NCBI GenBank assembly: GCA_947496145.1
Contig: CANMBS010000015.1
Location: 45,310-109,309 of the forward strand
From: an uncultured Pseudovibrio sp.
GTDB taxonomy: Bacteria > Pseudomonadota > Alphaproteobacteria > Rhizobiales > Stappiaceae
Length of the DNA: 64,000 nt
Direction of reading: 5' to 3'
Under the pieces are notes generated by a model. The model was not told the origin of the DNA. It ran no database searches and saw only the letters and a list, made by a program, of their open reading frames with translations. A program made the position numbers and the translations under genes. Shown here piece by piece: positions 15,092 to 23,756 of this stretch; position 1 is the first letter of the stretch; each line of letters opens with the position of its first letter.

Positions 15092-16147
15092 GTGCCGGTT
15101 ATTCAGCGGATCTATTCCAGGTTTTATGATCATCTCATCGAGTTGCGTTTATGGATCTTGTTTTCGCTGATCGGCGCATACCTGCTCATTTCATGGGCAT
15201 TGTTTGTATGGGCTGGAGAAACAGAACTAACCTCTGATCCGGTCGTGTTCCTGTATTTTGCCTCAACCACAGCCTCTACTGTGGGTTATGGTGATTTATC
15301 GCCGGCAACAGAAGCTGGCCGCCTCATTTCGGCAATCTGGTTTGTGCCCGGAGCACTACTTATTTTTACGGCTGTGTTGAGCAAGCTCACCAGCTCTCTC
15401 ATCCAGGGGGTAAGACGCATGATAGATGGCAGAGGTAGCTTCAAAAGCCTCACGGGTGCCACAGTCATCATAGGGTATCACAGTGACAGAACCGAGCGCA
15501 TGATCACGGATCTGATTGCGGGCAGAGACAACGATACAAAGATTGTACTGCTTGCCACCTCCGCTGACATTACGGTTCCTGAAGGCGTCCGCTTTGTGCG
15601 CGGTGACCGGCTTGATACGCTGGAAACCCTGCGACGGGCTGCGGTGGAGCATGCGGAAAAGATTATCGTTTACACCGACAGTGACGCTGAAACGTTCAAC
15701 ACCTGTCTTGCAATCCGTGAGCTTTCCGGGGACGTGCATGTTGCCGCCTACTTTGGTGACCGCGACACCGCCCGCCGTGCTACGAAGCTGGCGCATGTGG
15801 AAGCCGTGGTTTCCCGCGCAACCGAAACGCTTGTGCGTGCCGCACAGGACCCCGGTGCCAGCCGTGTGATCATGGCGCTCAGCAGCGCAACGCATAATGC
15901 CACCATCTATTCCGGTGTTCTTGAAGCTGCGCACGGCTATCTGACGGCGGAGGTTGAAAATCAGCTTCTTTCTGTTGATGCAGTGCTGCTTGCCATCGGG
16001 CAGGATGGTGCAGAAGATGTGGCCTTCAAGCCGTTCCCGCGTGATCTGCCGGGCGGCACAACCGTTTATTACGTGGCTCAGCAGCGCATTGAGCCAGACG
16101 CATGGGCTCGTTTAATGGAGAAGCTTGATGCTGAAGTTCTGGCGTAA
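15092..16147 (+). CDS. Two-TM potassium channel with a C-terminal RCK/TrkA-N-like domain
   Basis: 351 residues from the GTG at 15092, supported by AGGAAG 7 bases upstream; an in-frame TTG at 14960 would add an unlikely 44-residue leader. Two membrane helices flank a pore loop carrying the K+ selectivity filter TVGYGD (residues 63-68). The cytosolic half begins GATVIIGYHSDRTERMI and has Rossmann-like strands (IVLLATSADI, KIIVYTDSDAETF), consistent with an RCK ligand-sensing domain although the glycine motif is non-canonical. It opens the plus arm facing yjfI-pspA-yjfC and overlaps yjfK, so it is probably part of the same envelope-stress module, adjusting membrane potential when PspA is engaged. 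Confidence 0.85.
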   Translation: MPVIQRIYSRFYDHLIELRLWILFSLIGAYLLISWALFVWAGETELTSDPVVFLYFASTTASTVGYGDLSPATEAGRLISAIWFVPGALLIFTAVLSKLTSSLIQGVRRMIDGRGSFKSLTGATVIIGYHSDRTERMITDLIAGRDNDTKIVLLATSADITVPEGVRFVRGDRLDTLETLRRAAVEHAEKIIVYTDSDAETFNTCLAIRELSGDVHVAAYFGDRDTARRATKLAHVEAVVSRATETLVRAAQDPGASRVIMALSSATHNATIYSGVLEAAHGYLTAEVENQLLSVDAVLLAIGQDGAEDVAFKPFPRDLPGGTTVYYVAQQRIEPDAWARLMEKLDAEVLA

Positions 16148-16775
16148 ATCCAGCAGTGAAGACAAACTGCCTGAAATGCTTGGCATAACAATTGGCCGGG
16201 CGGTGACCGTTGACAGCATCTCTGTAAAACTGTTGCCCAAAGACAGTCTGATTGAAGTGCCGCAGCTTACATTTTCAATTGTTGCTCAGGGCCATAGTGA
16301 TCTGGGCGAACAGTCTCACCTGCACCGCTTCTACCCTGATGATGACAGTGTACTGTTGCAAATTCAGGGCGGCGACGGGATCAAGGATGAGCGTGTCGAT
16401 GAGATCATGCTGTGGTCCTACTACGACGTAAAGTACCCCAGCACAGACCAGCAGTGGCATGATATTCGCCGTTCCATTTGCCAGACAACCTTTTCCCTGC
16501 CCGGCCCGGAAGGGAATGTGGTGTTTGAACGGGCGTGGTTTGACAGCTCAGACCAGCCAGAAGAGCCCATGCAGTACTGGGAGACCATCAGTGAGGACGA
16601 GTCTGGCAAGTCCAAACGTAAAATCTTCCAAACCGCTATGCTGTTTGCGAGAGAGTTGAGCGACGGCAAAGACGAAATGCTTCTGATCAACATGGAAGAG
16701 GCGGAAGGTTCCGGTGAGCGCAGTGTGGCCTACATGCTCGGTCGCAGCCTTTCACAACATGAATTAAATACATAA
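16128..16775 (+). CDS. yjfK: YjfK-like protein (DUF2491)
   Basis: 215 residues from the ATG at 16128, which has GGAG 7 bases upstream; it overlaps the channel gene by 20 bp in another frame. The features are LPEMLGITIGRAVTVD, SHLHRFYPDDDSVLLQIQGG and SICQTTFSLPGPEGNVVFERAW, the pattern of the DUF2491/YjfK family. It has no signal peptide or membrane helix, so it is likely cytoplasmic. Function is unknown; E. coli yjfK lies between yjfJ (PspA family) and yjfL (DUF350), and the same succession yjfK-yjfL-yjfM is kept here. Confidence 0.8.
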   Translation: MLKFWRKSSSEDKLPEMLGITIGRAVTVDSISVKLLPKDSLIEVPQLTFSIVAQGHSDLGEQSHLHRFYPDDDSVLLQIQGGDGIKDERVDEIMLWSYYDVKYPSTDQQWHDIRRSICQTTFSLPGPEGNVVFERAWFDSSDQPEEPMQYWETISEDESGKSKRKIFQTAMLFARELSDGKDEMLLINMEEAEGSGERSVAYMLGRSLSQHELNT

Positions 16776-16792
16776 GTTATATGGAGGCCGTT

Positions 16793-17203
16793 TTGGCTGA
16801 ACTTCAGGATTCTCTATTCGGCTTAGTGCCCTTTCTTGCCTATTTTGCTGTCGCTATTTTAATGCTTGTGGTGTTTGTAACCATTTACAAGCTGGTGACA
16901 CCACACAAAGAAATGGCGCTTATTAAAGAAAACAACAGTGCCGCATCGCTTTCGCTCACGGGTGCTGTGCTTGGTTTTTCCATTCCAATTGCCAGTGCTG
17001 CTGCAAACTCTGTTGGTCTGATTGATTTTGCTGTCTGGGGTGTTGTTGCAGGCATCCTGCAAATTGTCACTTTCCTTGTGTTCCGCGCGTTTTATCCAAA
17101 AGTGTCCCACAGGATTGAAAAGGGTGAAACCGCAATTGGCATCCACCTTGGTGGTGTTTCCATCAGCGTCGGACTTTTGAATGCCGCTTGCATGACCTAC
17201 TGA
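16793..17203 (+). CDS. yjfL: YjfL-like DUF350 membrane protein
   Basis: 136 residues with four hydrophobic helices, KLVTPHKEMALIKENNSAAS between the first two, and a C-terminal GLLNAACMTY. This closely follows the DUF350/YjfL pattern, whose family members often neighbour ATP-grasp amidoligases and PspA. Two starts are possible. The ATG at 16781 has no Shine-Dalgarno. The TTG at 16793 has a GGAGG 5 bases upstream and gives an N-terminus closer in length to E. coli YjfL, so I prefer it. Located in the inner membrane; role unknown, presumably with the channel and PspA in envelope maintenance. Confidence 0.8.
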   Translation: MAELQDSLFGLVPFLAYFAVAILMLVVFVTIYKLVTPHKEMALIKENNSAASLSLTGAVLGFSIPIASAAANSVGLIDFAVWGVVAGILQIVTFLVFRAFYPKVSHRIEKGETAIGIHLGGVSISVGLLNAACMTY

Positions 17204-17220
17204 GCCTTGGGGGAAACCAG

Positions 17221-17817
17221 ATGAAACGTTCAGGACCTCTAAAACTCGTCCTCATGGCAACCGCCGGCGTGTCACTCGCTGCTTGTGGTCAGACGGAAGA
17301 ACAAGCGGACGGACAGGTTTTTATCGACAAGAAGCAATGCGTTTCTGCTGAGCAATACAGCATGAACGAATGCACGGTAGCCTTTAATGTTGCAAAGGAA
17401 GCGGACAAGACCTCCGCACCGCGCTATGATAGCCGCCGCCTTTGTGAAGACCAACACGGGCAGTATACATGTGTTCCGGTGCATGAGGATAATAGCTCCG
17501 CCATCAGCTACTTTGTTCCTCTCGCGGCTGGATACTTTATTGCCAATGCTACGCAAGGCTTGTCTGACTGGAAGTATCGCGTTCGCCCGCTTTATCCTGA
17601 TCGTGAGCGCCGCCATTTTTATACAGGTGGCGGACATGTTCTCGATCTCGATTTGTCATCAGGCGGTCGGTCTGCTCGCATTCCAAAAAAAGCAACGGCA
17701 AAACTGCCTAAACCATCAAAAGTGCAGACCCGCACCTCTGTTGCTTCCCGTGGTGGCTTTGGCTCCCGATCAAGCAGCAGCAGCTCGCGCAGCAGTGGAC
17801 GCAGCTACGGCGGCTAA
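17221..17817 (+). CDS. yjfM: YjfM-like DUF1190 lipoprotein
   Basis: 198 residues. From the ATG at 17221 (GGGGGA upstream) a signal peptide ends in the lipobox VSLAAC, so the mature protein is probably anchored to a membrane by its N-terminal cysteine. The core has paired cysteine segments (KKQCVSAEQYSMNECTVAF, RLCEDQHGQYTCVPV) and YFVPLAAGYFIANATQG, typical of DUF1190. The C-terminus is a serine-rich, low-complexity tail ending SGRSYGG, also usual in the family. It closes the plus arm of the Yjf module, and a strong hairpin follows at 17839-17873. Confidence 0.85.
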   Translation: MKRSGPLKLVLMATAGVSLAACGQTEEQADGQVFIDKKQCVSAEQYSMNECTVAFNVAKEADKTSAPRYDSRRLCEDQHGQYTCVPVHEDNSSAISYFVPLAAGYFIANATQGLSDWKYRVRPLYPDRERRHFYTGGGHVLDLDLSSGGRSARIPKKATAKLPKPSKVQTRTSVASRGGFGSRSSSSSSRSSGRSYGG

Positions 17818-17838
17818 TGTCACTTGGTCACTGATGAA

Positions 17839-17873
17839 AAACAGAGTTAGAACGATATGTTCCAACTCTGTTT
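17839..17873. terminator. Bidirectional terminator between yjfM and the Rrf2 gene
   Basis: AAACAGAGTT pairs with AACTCTGTTT, extended by GAAC/GTTC around a 5-base loop. A-rich and T-rich flanks on both sides suit the convergent genes. Confidence 0.75.
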
Positions 17874-17893
17874 CATACCGCTTATCCCAAAAC

Positions 17894-18388
17894 TCACGCT
17901 TGCATCTTCGCTTCAGGCGCTGCTCTGGTGGTGCCAAGCATTGCAATTACCGGGTCTGAGAGGCTGAGGATGTCATGCAACTCGGTGTTGCCATCCACCA
18001 GATCCACGAGGGTGACTGTATCAAGCACACCGTAAAAGGCAGCCAGTGCTCGTTTAAGTGTGGTCTGCAACCGGCAGCAAGGTGAGATAGGGCATTTAAT
18101 CTCGCCGTTTTCAAAACACTCTGCAAAGGGCAGGTCTGCTTCAAAGCAGCGAAAGACTGAGCCAACCGAAATTTCATGTGCATCCCGGCTAAGCCGCAGC
18201 CCACCACTGCGCCCGCGCAATGTTGAAATGTATCCGTTTTGCGCCAGCGCATTGATCACCTGTGCCAGATGATTTTCCGAGGCCCCGCAGGATTTAGCGA
18301 TCTCAGATTTACGTACCAGCTTGCCATCATTCACGGCGAGGCACATGAGTGTACGCATAGCAAGATTTGTCCGAGTGGTGAGTCGCAT
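17894..18388 (-). CDS. nsrR: Rrf2-family [Fe-S] repressor, NsrR type
   Basis: 164 residues with an N-terminal winged helix (RLTTRTNLAMRTLMCLAV, then SENHLAQVINALAQNGYIST) and a cysteine cluster, Cys91-Cys99-Cys104/105, followed by CRLQTTLKRALAAF. This is the arrangement of NsrR and related Rrf2 regulators that hold an NO-sensitive Fe-S cluster; the Cys91-Cys99 spacing is wider than in E. coli NsrR. RirA/IscR-like sensing is an alternative. The gene is divergent from cydDC-cydABX, and a 23-bp NsrR-like dyad lies between them, so NO-controlled expression of the NO-tolerant bd oxidase is the likely role. GGAGA is 4 bases before the ATG. Confidence 0.8.
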   Translation of the reverse strand: MRLTTRTNLAMRTLMCLAVNDGKLVRKSEIAKSCGASENHLAQVINALAQNGYISTLRGRSGGLRLSRDAHEISVGSVFRCFEADLPFAECFENGEIKCPISPCCRLQTTLKRALAAFYGVLDTVTLVDLVDGNTELHDILSLSDPVIAMLGTTRAAPEAKMQA

Positions 18389-18459
18389 TTTATCTCCCGT
18401 TAAGTTGCGGCCTTTTGTCCGTAGTCGCCCTTATCTACCTTATTTCACAGCATCTGAAC

Positions 18460-18473
18460 TTGACAAGGATCAG
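18460..18473. promoter_or_regulatory. FNR-like half-conserved site upstream of cydD
   Basis: TTGACAAGGATCAG differs from the FNR consensus TTGAT-N4-ATCAA by one base in each half. It lies in the nsrR-cydD intergenic region, where low-oxygen activation would be expected. Confidence 0.45.
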
Positions 18474-18495
18474 GTGAAAATGTGCTCATGTAAAA

Positions 18496-18518
18496 AAGAT
18501 ATCTCTAAAATACATGTT
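18496..18518. promoter_or_regulatory. Candidate NsrR operator upstream of cydD
   Basis: A 23-bp imperfect dyad with outer arms AAGATAT and ATACATGTT. Read on the minus strand it matches the E. coli NsrR consensus (11-1-11 dyad) at about 16 of 23 positions by eye. It lies about 110 bp before cydD and next to the nsrR gene, as expected for autoregulation and cyd control. Confidence 0.5.
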
Positions 18519-18630
18519 ATCACGTCGATCATAACCACCCATCCCCCAGCGCTCTTTCAAGACAATCCCGCAGCAGTCACAGGACTGGAGATGCTTACAA
18601 GAGCACCACAGGATTACTCAGTCCAGCCAA

Positions 18631-20364
18631 ATGACACAATCAACGCAAAAAACACCTGAAAAACGCAAAGCAACGCAAATCCAGCGCAAACTTCTTTCAC
18701 GATCCGCACAAAAGCAACTAAGTCATTCTGCGACAATATCAATTCTCTCTTCAGCCTTATGGTTGGTGCAGGCTGCGAGCATTGCCGGGCTTGTAGCTGA
18801 CTATGCAACCGGGGCGGATTTATCCTCACACCTTACCAATCTTATCCTCTTTGCTGGTGCTGGTTTGGTGCGTATTGCACTCAATCATCTGGCTGAATAC
18901 TGGGCTTATAAAGCAGCAGATGAATCTGTGGCAGACCTGCGCCGTACCTTGCTGGAAAAAATCATCAGTATTTCACCATTTTCTGCCGCGAGACCACCGT
19001 CAGCACAGTTTACATCGCTGTTTGCGGAAAAACTGAATGCCCTTTACCCGTACCTGACCAGCTACCATGCAGCTTATCGGCGCACCATGGTTATGCCACT
19101 GATTATTCTTGGCATATCCTTTTGGCATTCCTGGGTTGCCGGCCTTATTCTGCTTATCGGCGGGCCGCTTATTCCGGTGTTTATGGCGCTGGTTGGCTAT
19201 GCGGCGCAAGATGCCAGCGAGGCACAACTGAAAGAAGTCAGCAGTCTCAATGTGTTGCTGCTTGACCGATTGCGGGCGCTGCAAGACATCCGGTTGCTTG
19301 GCGCACAGCAGCACACCACTGAAGCTTTCGCAGACAAGGCACAGGCGCTGCACACGAAGACACTGAAAGTGCTGAGCATTGCCTTTCTGTCATCTACGGT
19401 GCTGGAGCTTTTTGCAGCTCTCGGCGTTGCCATGATGGCTGTTTATGTGGGGTTTTCTCTACTTGGGGAGTTGAATTTTGGGGCCTACACCACACCGCTC
19501 ACAATTTTTGAAGGTGTTTTCCTTCTGCTGATTGCACCCGATTTTTTCCAGCCCCTCAGAGACTTAGCTGCCGCATGGCATGACAAGGCGACAGCACAGG
19601 CGCTTATGGTGGAGCTGGAGGATTTTACCGAGGCGCAGACTCAATCCTTCGTGGGGCCTGCCACACAGGAGTGGTGTGCGGTAAGGTCTATCCCCGCAGA
19701 CGCGCTTCGTAATCCCCTCATCCAACTGCATGGGCTTTCCATCCGTTTCAATGAAACCTGCGCAATCACATATCCAGATACAACGATCCAACCGGGGACA
19801 TCTCTTGCAATTACGGGCCCGAGCGGGAGCGGCAAATCCACGTTACTCGCCTTACTGGCAGGATTAGTCCCCCCAACCAGCGGGGATATCCTCATTAATG
19901 ATTTCCCGCTGGATGCCACCAACGGAAATCTCTGGCGCTCTCAGATTGCATGGATACCTCAGTTCCCTCAGTTTCAAAGAGGGACGCTGGCGGACAATCT
20001 CAGCCTTGGCAGCTCGCCGGAACATGTGCAGCGGTATCTGCCTGAGGCTTTGCAACGCATTGAAGCTGCTCACATAATCGACCGCCTGCCTGATGGGTTG
20101 ATGACGCTGCTGGGGGAAGATGGTGCAGGCTTGTCTGGTGGTGAGGCCCGCCGGATGATGATCGCCAGAGCCATTTGCTCGCACCGGCCTGTTCTTCTTG
20201 CAGATGAACCAACTGCCGATCTGGATGAGGAAACCGCAGACCTTATCAAACAGGCTCTTCTGAACTGTGCATCACAAGGGTGCACCGTCATCATTGCAAC
20301 GCACGATAATAAGCTTGCCAGCGCCATGAACGCGACTTTGTCTCTGGAGAAGAGCTATGCATAA
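18631..20364 (+). CDS. cydD: CydD, heterodimeric ABC transporter subunit for cytochrome bd assembly
   Basis: 577 residues: an N-terminal six-helix ABC exporter membrane domain followed by an ATPase domain with Walker A GPSGSGKST, signature LSGGEARRM and Walker B VLLADEPTADLD. CydDC exports thiols such as cysteine and glutathione to the periplasm, which is needed to assemble the bd-type oxidase haem centres. It overlaps cydC by 8 bp, and the pair directly precedes cydAB. Regulatory sites for FNR- and NsrR-like proteins lie in its upstream region. A basic N-terminal leader (QSTQKTPEKRKATQIQRK) precedes the first helix. Confidence 0.93.
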   Translation: MTQSTQKTPEKRKATQIQRKLLSRSAQKQLSHSATISILSSALWLVQAASIAGLVADYATGADLSSHLTNLILFAGAGLVRIALNHLAEYWAYKAADESVADLRRTLLEKIISISPFSAARPPSAQFTSLFAEKLNALYPYLTSYHAAYRRTMVMPLIILGISFWHSWVAGLILLIGGPLIPVFMALVGYAAQDASEAQLKEVSSLNVLLLDRLRALQDIRLLGAQQHTTEAFADKAQALHTKTLKVLSIAFLSSTVLELFAALGVAMMAVYVGFSLLGELNFGAYTTPLTIFEGVFLLLIAPDFFQPLRDLAAAWHDKATAQALMVELEDFTEAQTQSFVGPATQEWCAVRSIPADALRNPLIQLHGLSIRFNETCAITYPDTTIQPGTSLAITGPSGSGKSTLLALLAGLVPPTSGDILINDFPLDATNGNLWRSQIAWIPQFPQFQRGTLADNLSLGSSPEHVQRYLPEALQRIEAAHIIDRLPDGLMTLLGEDGAGLSGGEARRMMIARAICSHRPVLLADEPTADLDEETADLIKQALLNCASQGCTVIIATHDNKLASAMNATLSLEKSYA

Positions 20365-22024
20365 CCTTCTGAAAATAATAGTAATTTCTCTTCGCCAAAA
20401 TGTACGGGCGTTTTCACTTGGTCTCGCTCTTTCTCTCCTCGTCCTCCTCGCAAGCTTCGCATTACTCGGGCTATCTGGTTGGTTTATAACGGCAACCGGG
20501 ATCGCAGGGCTTGCCGGGATAGGGATTGGTTTCGATGTTTTCCGCCCCAGCGCCGCCATCCGCTTCCTCGCCCTTGGCCGCGCCGCCGCCCGTTATGGCG
20601 AACGTCTTACGACTCACAACGCCACACTTCGCTCTCTGGCAACCTTCCGCGTGCATCTGCTTGACGTGTTGCTGAGGCGAAATCATGAGCAAACAGAAAA
20701 GCTTAGAGGGAGCGTTGCGCTCAACAGAATGACAACTGATGTGGAGGCTCTGGACGGTATTCTGCTGCGCCTTGCCATCCCGTTTTTGGCAGCACTTTTC
20801 TACTATCCCGTTGCTTTTGCTAGTCTTTGGTGGCTTGCGACACCAGCTATCGCCCTTTGCGCAATCGCAGTAAGCTTGGCTGGTGCTGCACTGGTGTTAT
20901 TCACCTGCCTTCCGCGATCTGCCGGGCCTGCTGCTCGTGCAGAGCAATTGCTACAAACCTTGCGAAGTCAAGCACTTGAGCTGCAACAGACTCACACAGA
21001 CCTGATTGTTTTCGGCCAGCTGGAGGCGCGCAAAAATAGAGCTATCACCACTGAAGGCAAGCTCCGAGCACGGCAAAACCGGGTCGCCTCAACTGAACGA
21101 CTGGCCTCCACCCTCATCCAGCTTACTGCCCTCCTCACAACAAGCAGTGTTCTCGCCATCGGTTTAAAAGCCCTTCAGACAGAAGCGATTACAATCGCCA
21201 GCCTCGCTTTTGCGATCTTCGCCTCTCTCACCATGGCAGAAGTTATCCACCCGCTTCGCAAGACTGTCGCTGAGTATGGACGAATGAAATACGCCGCAGG
21301 CAGGATGCAGGATATCTATGAAAATCAAGAGGTTAAGGAAGTTCGGAGTGCTGACGTAAACGTCGCGTCTGCGAGCTTGCCCGCTCCGGTTATGCGCGTC
21401 AGGGACTTGACTTTCCGCCGTAACAGCAAGACAAACTCACGGCCAATCCTTGAGCACGTTTCACTGGACTTGTATGCTGGCGAACGAGTTGCCCTCATCA
21501 GCCCAAGTGGCGGAGGTAAAAGCACTTTTCTCAATTTGGCTGCTGGTCTTCTCAGGCCGCAATCGGGTGAAATTGAGCTGCTTGGCAAGCCGCTCTCGTC
21601 CTTCAGCGAAGAGCAACTCCGCAACACAATTGCAATGCTCCCACAACGCAGCTTTTTGCTGCAAGGAACAGTGCTTGAAAACCTGCAATTGAGTACGCCA
21701 GATCTAACTGAAGCAGAAGCCTTGCAAATCATTTCAGTGGTTGCTCTGGACGGTGTTGTAAAGCGCCTTGGTGGCCTGCATGGAAACATCGGAGAAGCTG
21801 GATGTAACCTTTCCGGTGGTGAACGACGCAGACTTGCACTGGCCCGAGTCTTAGCTCGGAACCCACAAATTTTACTAATGGATGAGCCGACTGAAGGGCT
21901 GGAAAGCGAGCTGTCGACTAAAGTTTTAGAGAATGTTTCATCGTTCTTACCTGACGCTGCGATTTTAATCGCTTCCCACAGAACTACTGAGAAAGATTGG
22001 GTAAATAGGCATATGATAGTTTAA
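20357..22024 (+). CDS. cydC: CydC, second subunit of the CydDC exporter
   Basis: 555 residues with the same exporter architecture as CydD: six membrane helices, then an ATPase domain with Walker A SPSGGGKST, signature LSGGERRRL and Walker B ILLMDEPTEGLE. The pair CydD/CydC forms the functional heterodimer. The start overlaps the cydD stop by 8 bp. The gene is followed by a 124-bp gap holding an FNR box before cydA, so cydDC and cydAB may be both co-transcribed and separately induced. Confidence 0.93.
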   Translation: MHNLLKIIVISLRQNVRAFSLGLALSLLVLLASFALLGLSGWFITATGIAGLAGIGIGFDVFRPSAAIRFLALGRAAARYGERLTTHNATLRSLATFRVHLLDVLLRRNHEQTEKLRGSVALNRMTTDVEALDGILLRLAIPFLAALFYYPVAFASLWWLATPAIALCAIAVSLAGAALVLFTCLPRSAGPAARAEQLLQTLRSQALELQQTHTDLIVFGQLEARKNRAITTEGKLRARQNRVASTERLASTLIQLTALLTTSSVLAIGLKALQTEAITIASLAFAIFASLTMAEVIHPLRKTVAEYGRMKYAAGRMQDIYENQEVKEVRSADVNVASASLPAPVMRVRDLTFRRNSKTNSRPILEHVSLDLYAGERVALISPSGGGKSTFLNLAAGLLRPQSGEIELLGKPLSSFSEEQLRNTIAMLPQRSFLLQGTVLENLQLSTPDLTEAEALQIISVVALDGVVKRLGGLHGNIGEAGCNLSGGERRRLALARVLARNPQILLMDEPTEGLESELSTKVLENVSSFLPDAAILIASHRTTEKDWVNRHMIV

Positions 22025-22049
22025 GGCAATTCTAAAAAACCATATATTT

Positions 22050-22063
22050 TTGATTTAGATCAA
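22050..22063. promoter_or_regulatory. Perfect FNR/FnrL-type box upstream of cydA
   Basis: TTGATTTAGATCAA matches TTGAT-N4-ATCAA exactly. It lies 86 bp upstream of the cydA ATG and is positioned to activate cydAB at low oxygen. Confidence 0.8.
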
Positions 22064-22148
22064 GGATCGATAGCAACCTGAGGTTCACAAACAGGTAAAA
22101 GGTACATTTCAAATACACTTTAAATCTGTGCACTCAGGAGCTACCGTT

Positions 22149-23756
22149 ATGGAGCTGGGAATCGTAGAACTGTCGCGTCTTCAGTTCGCAATGACAGCCC
22201 TCTATCACTTTCTTTTCGTGCCGCTGACACTGGGTCTTTCGATCCTTGTTGCGATCATGGAAACCGTCTACGTCATGACCAATCGTCCGGTCTGGCGCGA
22301 GATGACAAAGTTTTGGGGAACACTGTTCGGAATCAATTTTGCCATCGGCGTTGCCACAGGCATCACCATGGAATTCCAGTTTGGTATGAACTGGAGTTAT
22401 TACAGTCATTACGTCGGCGATATCTTCGGGGCCCCATTGGCCATCGAGGGCCTTATGGCCTTCTTCCTCGAAGCAACCTTTGTCGGTCTGTTTTTCTTTG
22501 GCTGGGACAAGCTGACAAAGGTGCAACACCTTGTTGTTGCATGGCTAGTGGCGATTGGCTCCAACTTTTCCGCACTCTGGATTCTCATCGCAAACGGCTG
22601 GATGCAAAACCCGGTTGGTGCAGAATTCAACCCTATGACCATGCGCATGGAAATGACCAGCTTCTATGACGTCATGTTCAACGAAGTCGCACAGGCCAAG
22701 TTTGTGCACACAGTTTCGGCGGGTTATGTAACCGCCTCTGTTTTCGTCATAGGCATTTCTGCCTGGTATCTGCTCAAAGGCCGTCATTACGAACTTGCCC
22801 GCCGTTCTCTCACAGTTGCTGCCAGCTTTGGCCTTGCAGCTGCACTTTCCGTCGTGGTGCTGGGTGATGAGTCCGGGTACTCAGCAGCCCACTCTCAGAA
22901 AATGAAGATGGCGGCTATTGAAGCCATGTGGGAGACAGAGGAAGCGCCCGCGTCGTTTACGCTTGTTGGCATCCCGGATGCGGAAACTCGTGAAACTCAC
23001 TATGCCCTTCATGTTCCGTACGTTATGGGCCTTATTGGCACTCGTTCCTTGCAGGCTGAAATTCCGGGTATTCAAGAGCTGGTCAACGAAGCTGAAGAGC
23101 GCATCCGCTCCGGTCTGATCGCTTATGATGCCTTGATGACGATCCGCGAGAAAAAGGATCAGGCACCACAGAGCGTCACTCAAACCTTTGAAGAACATAG
23201 CGCTGATCTTGGGTTTGCGTTGCTATTGAAGCGGTATCAGGAAGACCCGCGCAAAGCGACCGAAGCTCAAATTCGGGCTGCTGCTAACGACACCGTGCCG
23301 CCTGTTGGCCTGCTGTTCTGGTCGTTCCGCATCATGGTTGGTCTGGGCTTCCTCTTCATCGCAACCATGGCTTACTTCTTCATTCATGCCTCAGTGAAAG
23401 GCATGCGCTTTCCCAAATGGGCGCTGCGCCTTGCGGTTGTCATGATCCCGGCGCCATGGATTGCTGCTGAGCTGGGCTGGGTTGTTGCTGAGATGGGCCG
23501 CCAGCCGTGGACCGTGGACGGCATCTTGCCTACAGCACTGTCTGTGTCGCGCCTTGGCATAACCGATCTGGTTATCACTCTGGTTGGCTTTGTTGTTTTC
23601 TATTCCGTCCTTTTCGTCATCGAGATGGGCCTGATGGTCAAATACATCCGCAAAGGGCCGTACATGGATACCAAAGCAACACAAGACTGGTTCAAACGCC
23701 GTGACAAGCTGAAAGCAGCTCAAACCACCTCAGATAAAGCGGAGGCCCTGCTATGA
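22149..23756 (+). CDS. cydA: Cytochrome bd ubiquinol oxidase subunit I
   Basis: 535 residues from the ATG at 22149, with AGGAG 8 bases upstream; a start seven codons earlier lacks such a site. The haem ligand region ALYHFLFVPLTLG near the N-terminus, the quinol-loop segment and the diagnostic GRQPW motif in EMGRQPWTVDG are present, with about nine helices. Subunit I carries haems b558, b595 and d and oxidises quinol while reducing O2 to water. Cytochrome bd has high oxygen affinity and resists NO and sulfide. It forms an operon with cydB and cydX by ATGA and close spacing. Confidence 0.95.
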   Translation: MELGIVELSRLQFAMTALYHFLFVPLTLGLSILVAIMETVYVMTNRPVWREMTKFWGTLFGINFAIGVATGITMEFQFGMNWSYYSHYVGDIFGAPLAIEGLMAFFLEATFVGLFFFGWDKLTKVQHLVVAWLVAIGSNFSALWILIANGWMQNPVGAEFNPMTMRMEMTSFYDVMFNEVAQAKFVHTVSAGYVTASVFVIGISAWYLLKGRHYELARRSLTVAASFGLAAALSVVVLGDESGYSAAHSQKMKMAAIEAMWETEEAPASFTLVGIPDAETRETHYALHVPYVMGLIGTRSLQAEIPGIQELVNEAEERIRSGLIAYDALMTIREKKDQAPQSVTQTFEEHSADLGFALLLKRYQEDPRKATEAQIRAAANDTVPPVGLLFWSFRIMVGLGFLFIATMAYFFIHASVKGMRFPKWALRLAVVMIPAPWIAAELGWVVAEMGRQPWTVDGILPTALSVSRLGITDLVITLVGFVVFYSVLFVIEMGLMVKYIRKGPYMDTKATQDWFKRRDKLKAAQTTSDKAEALL

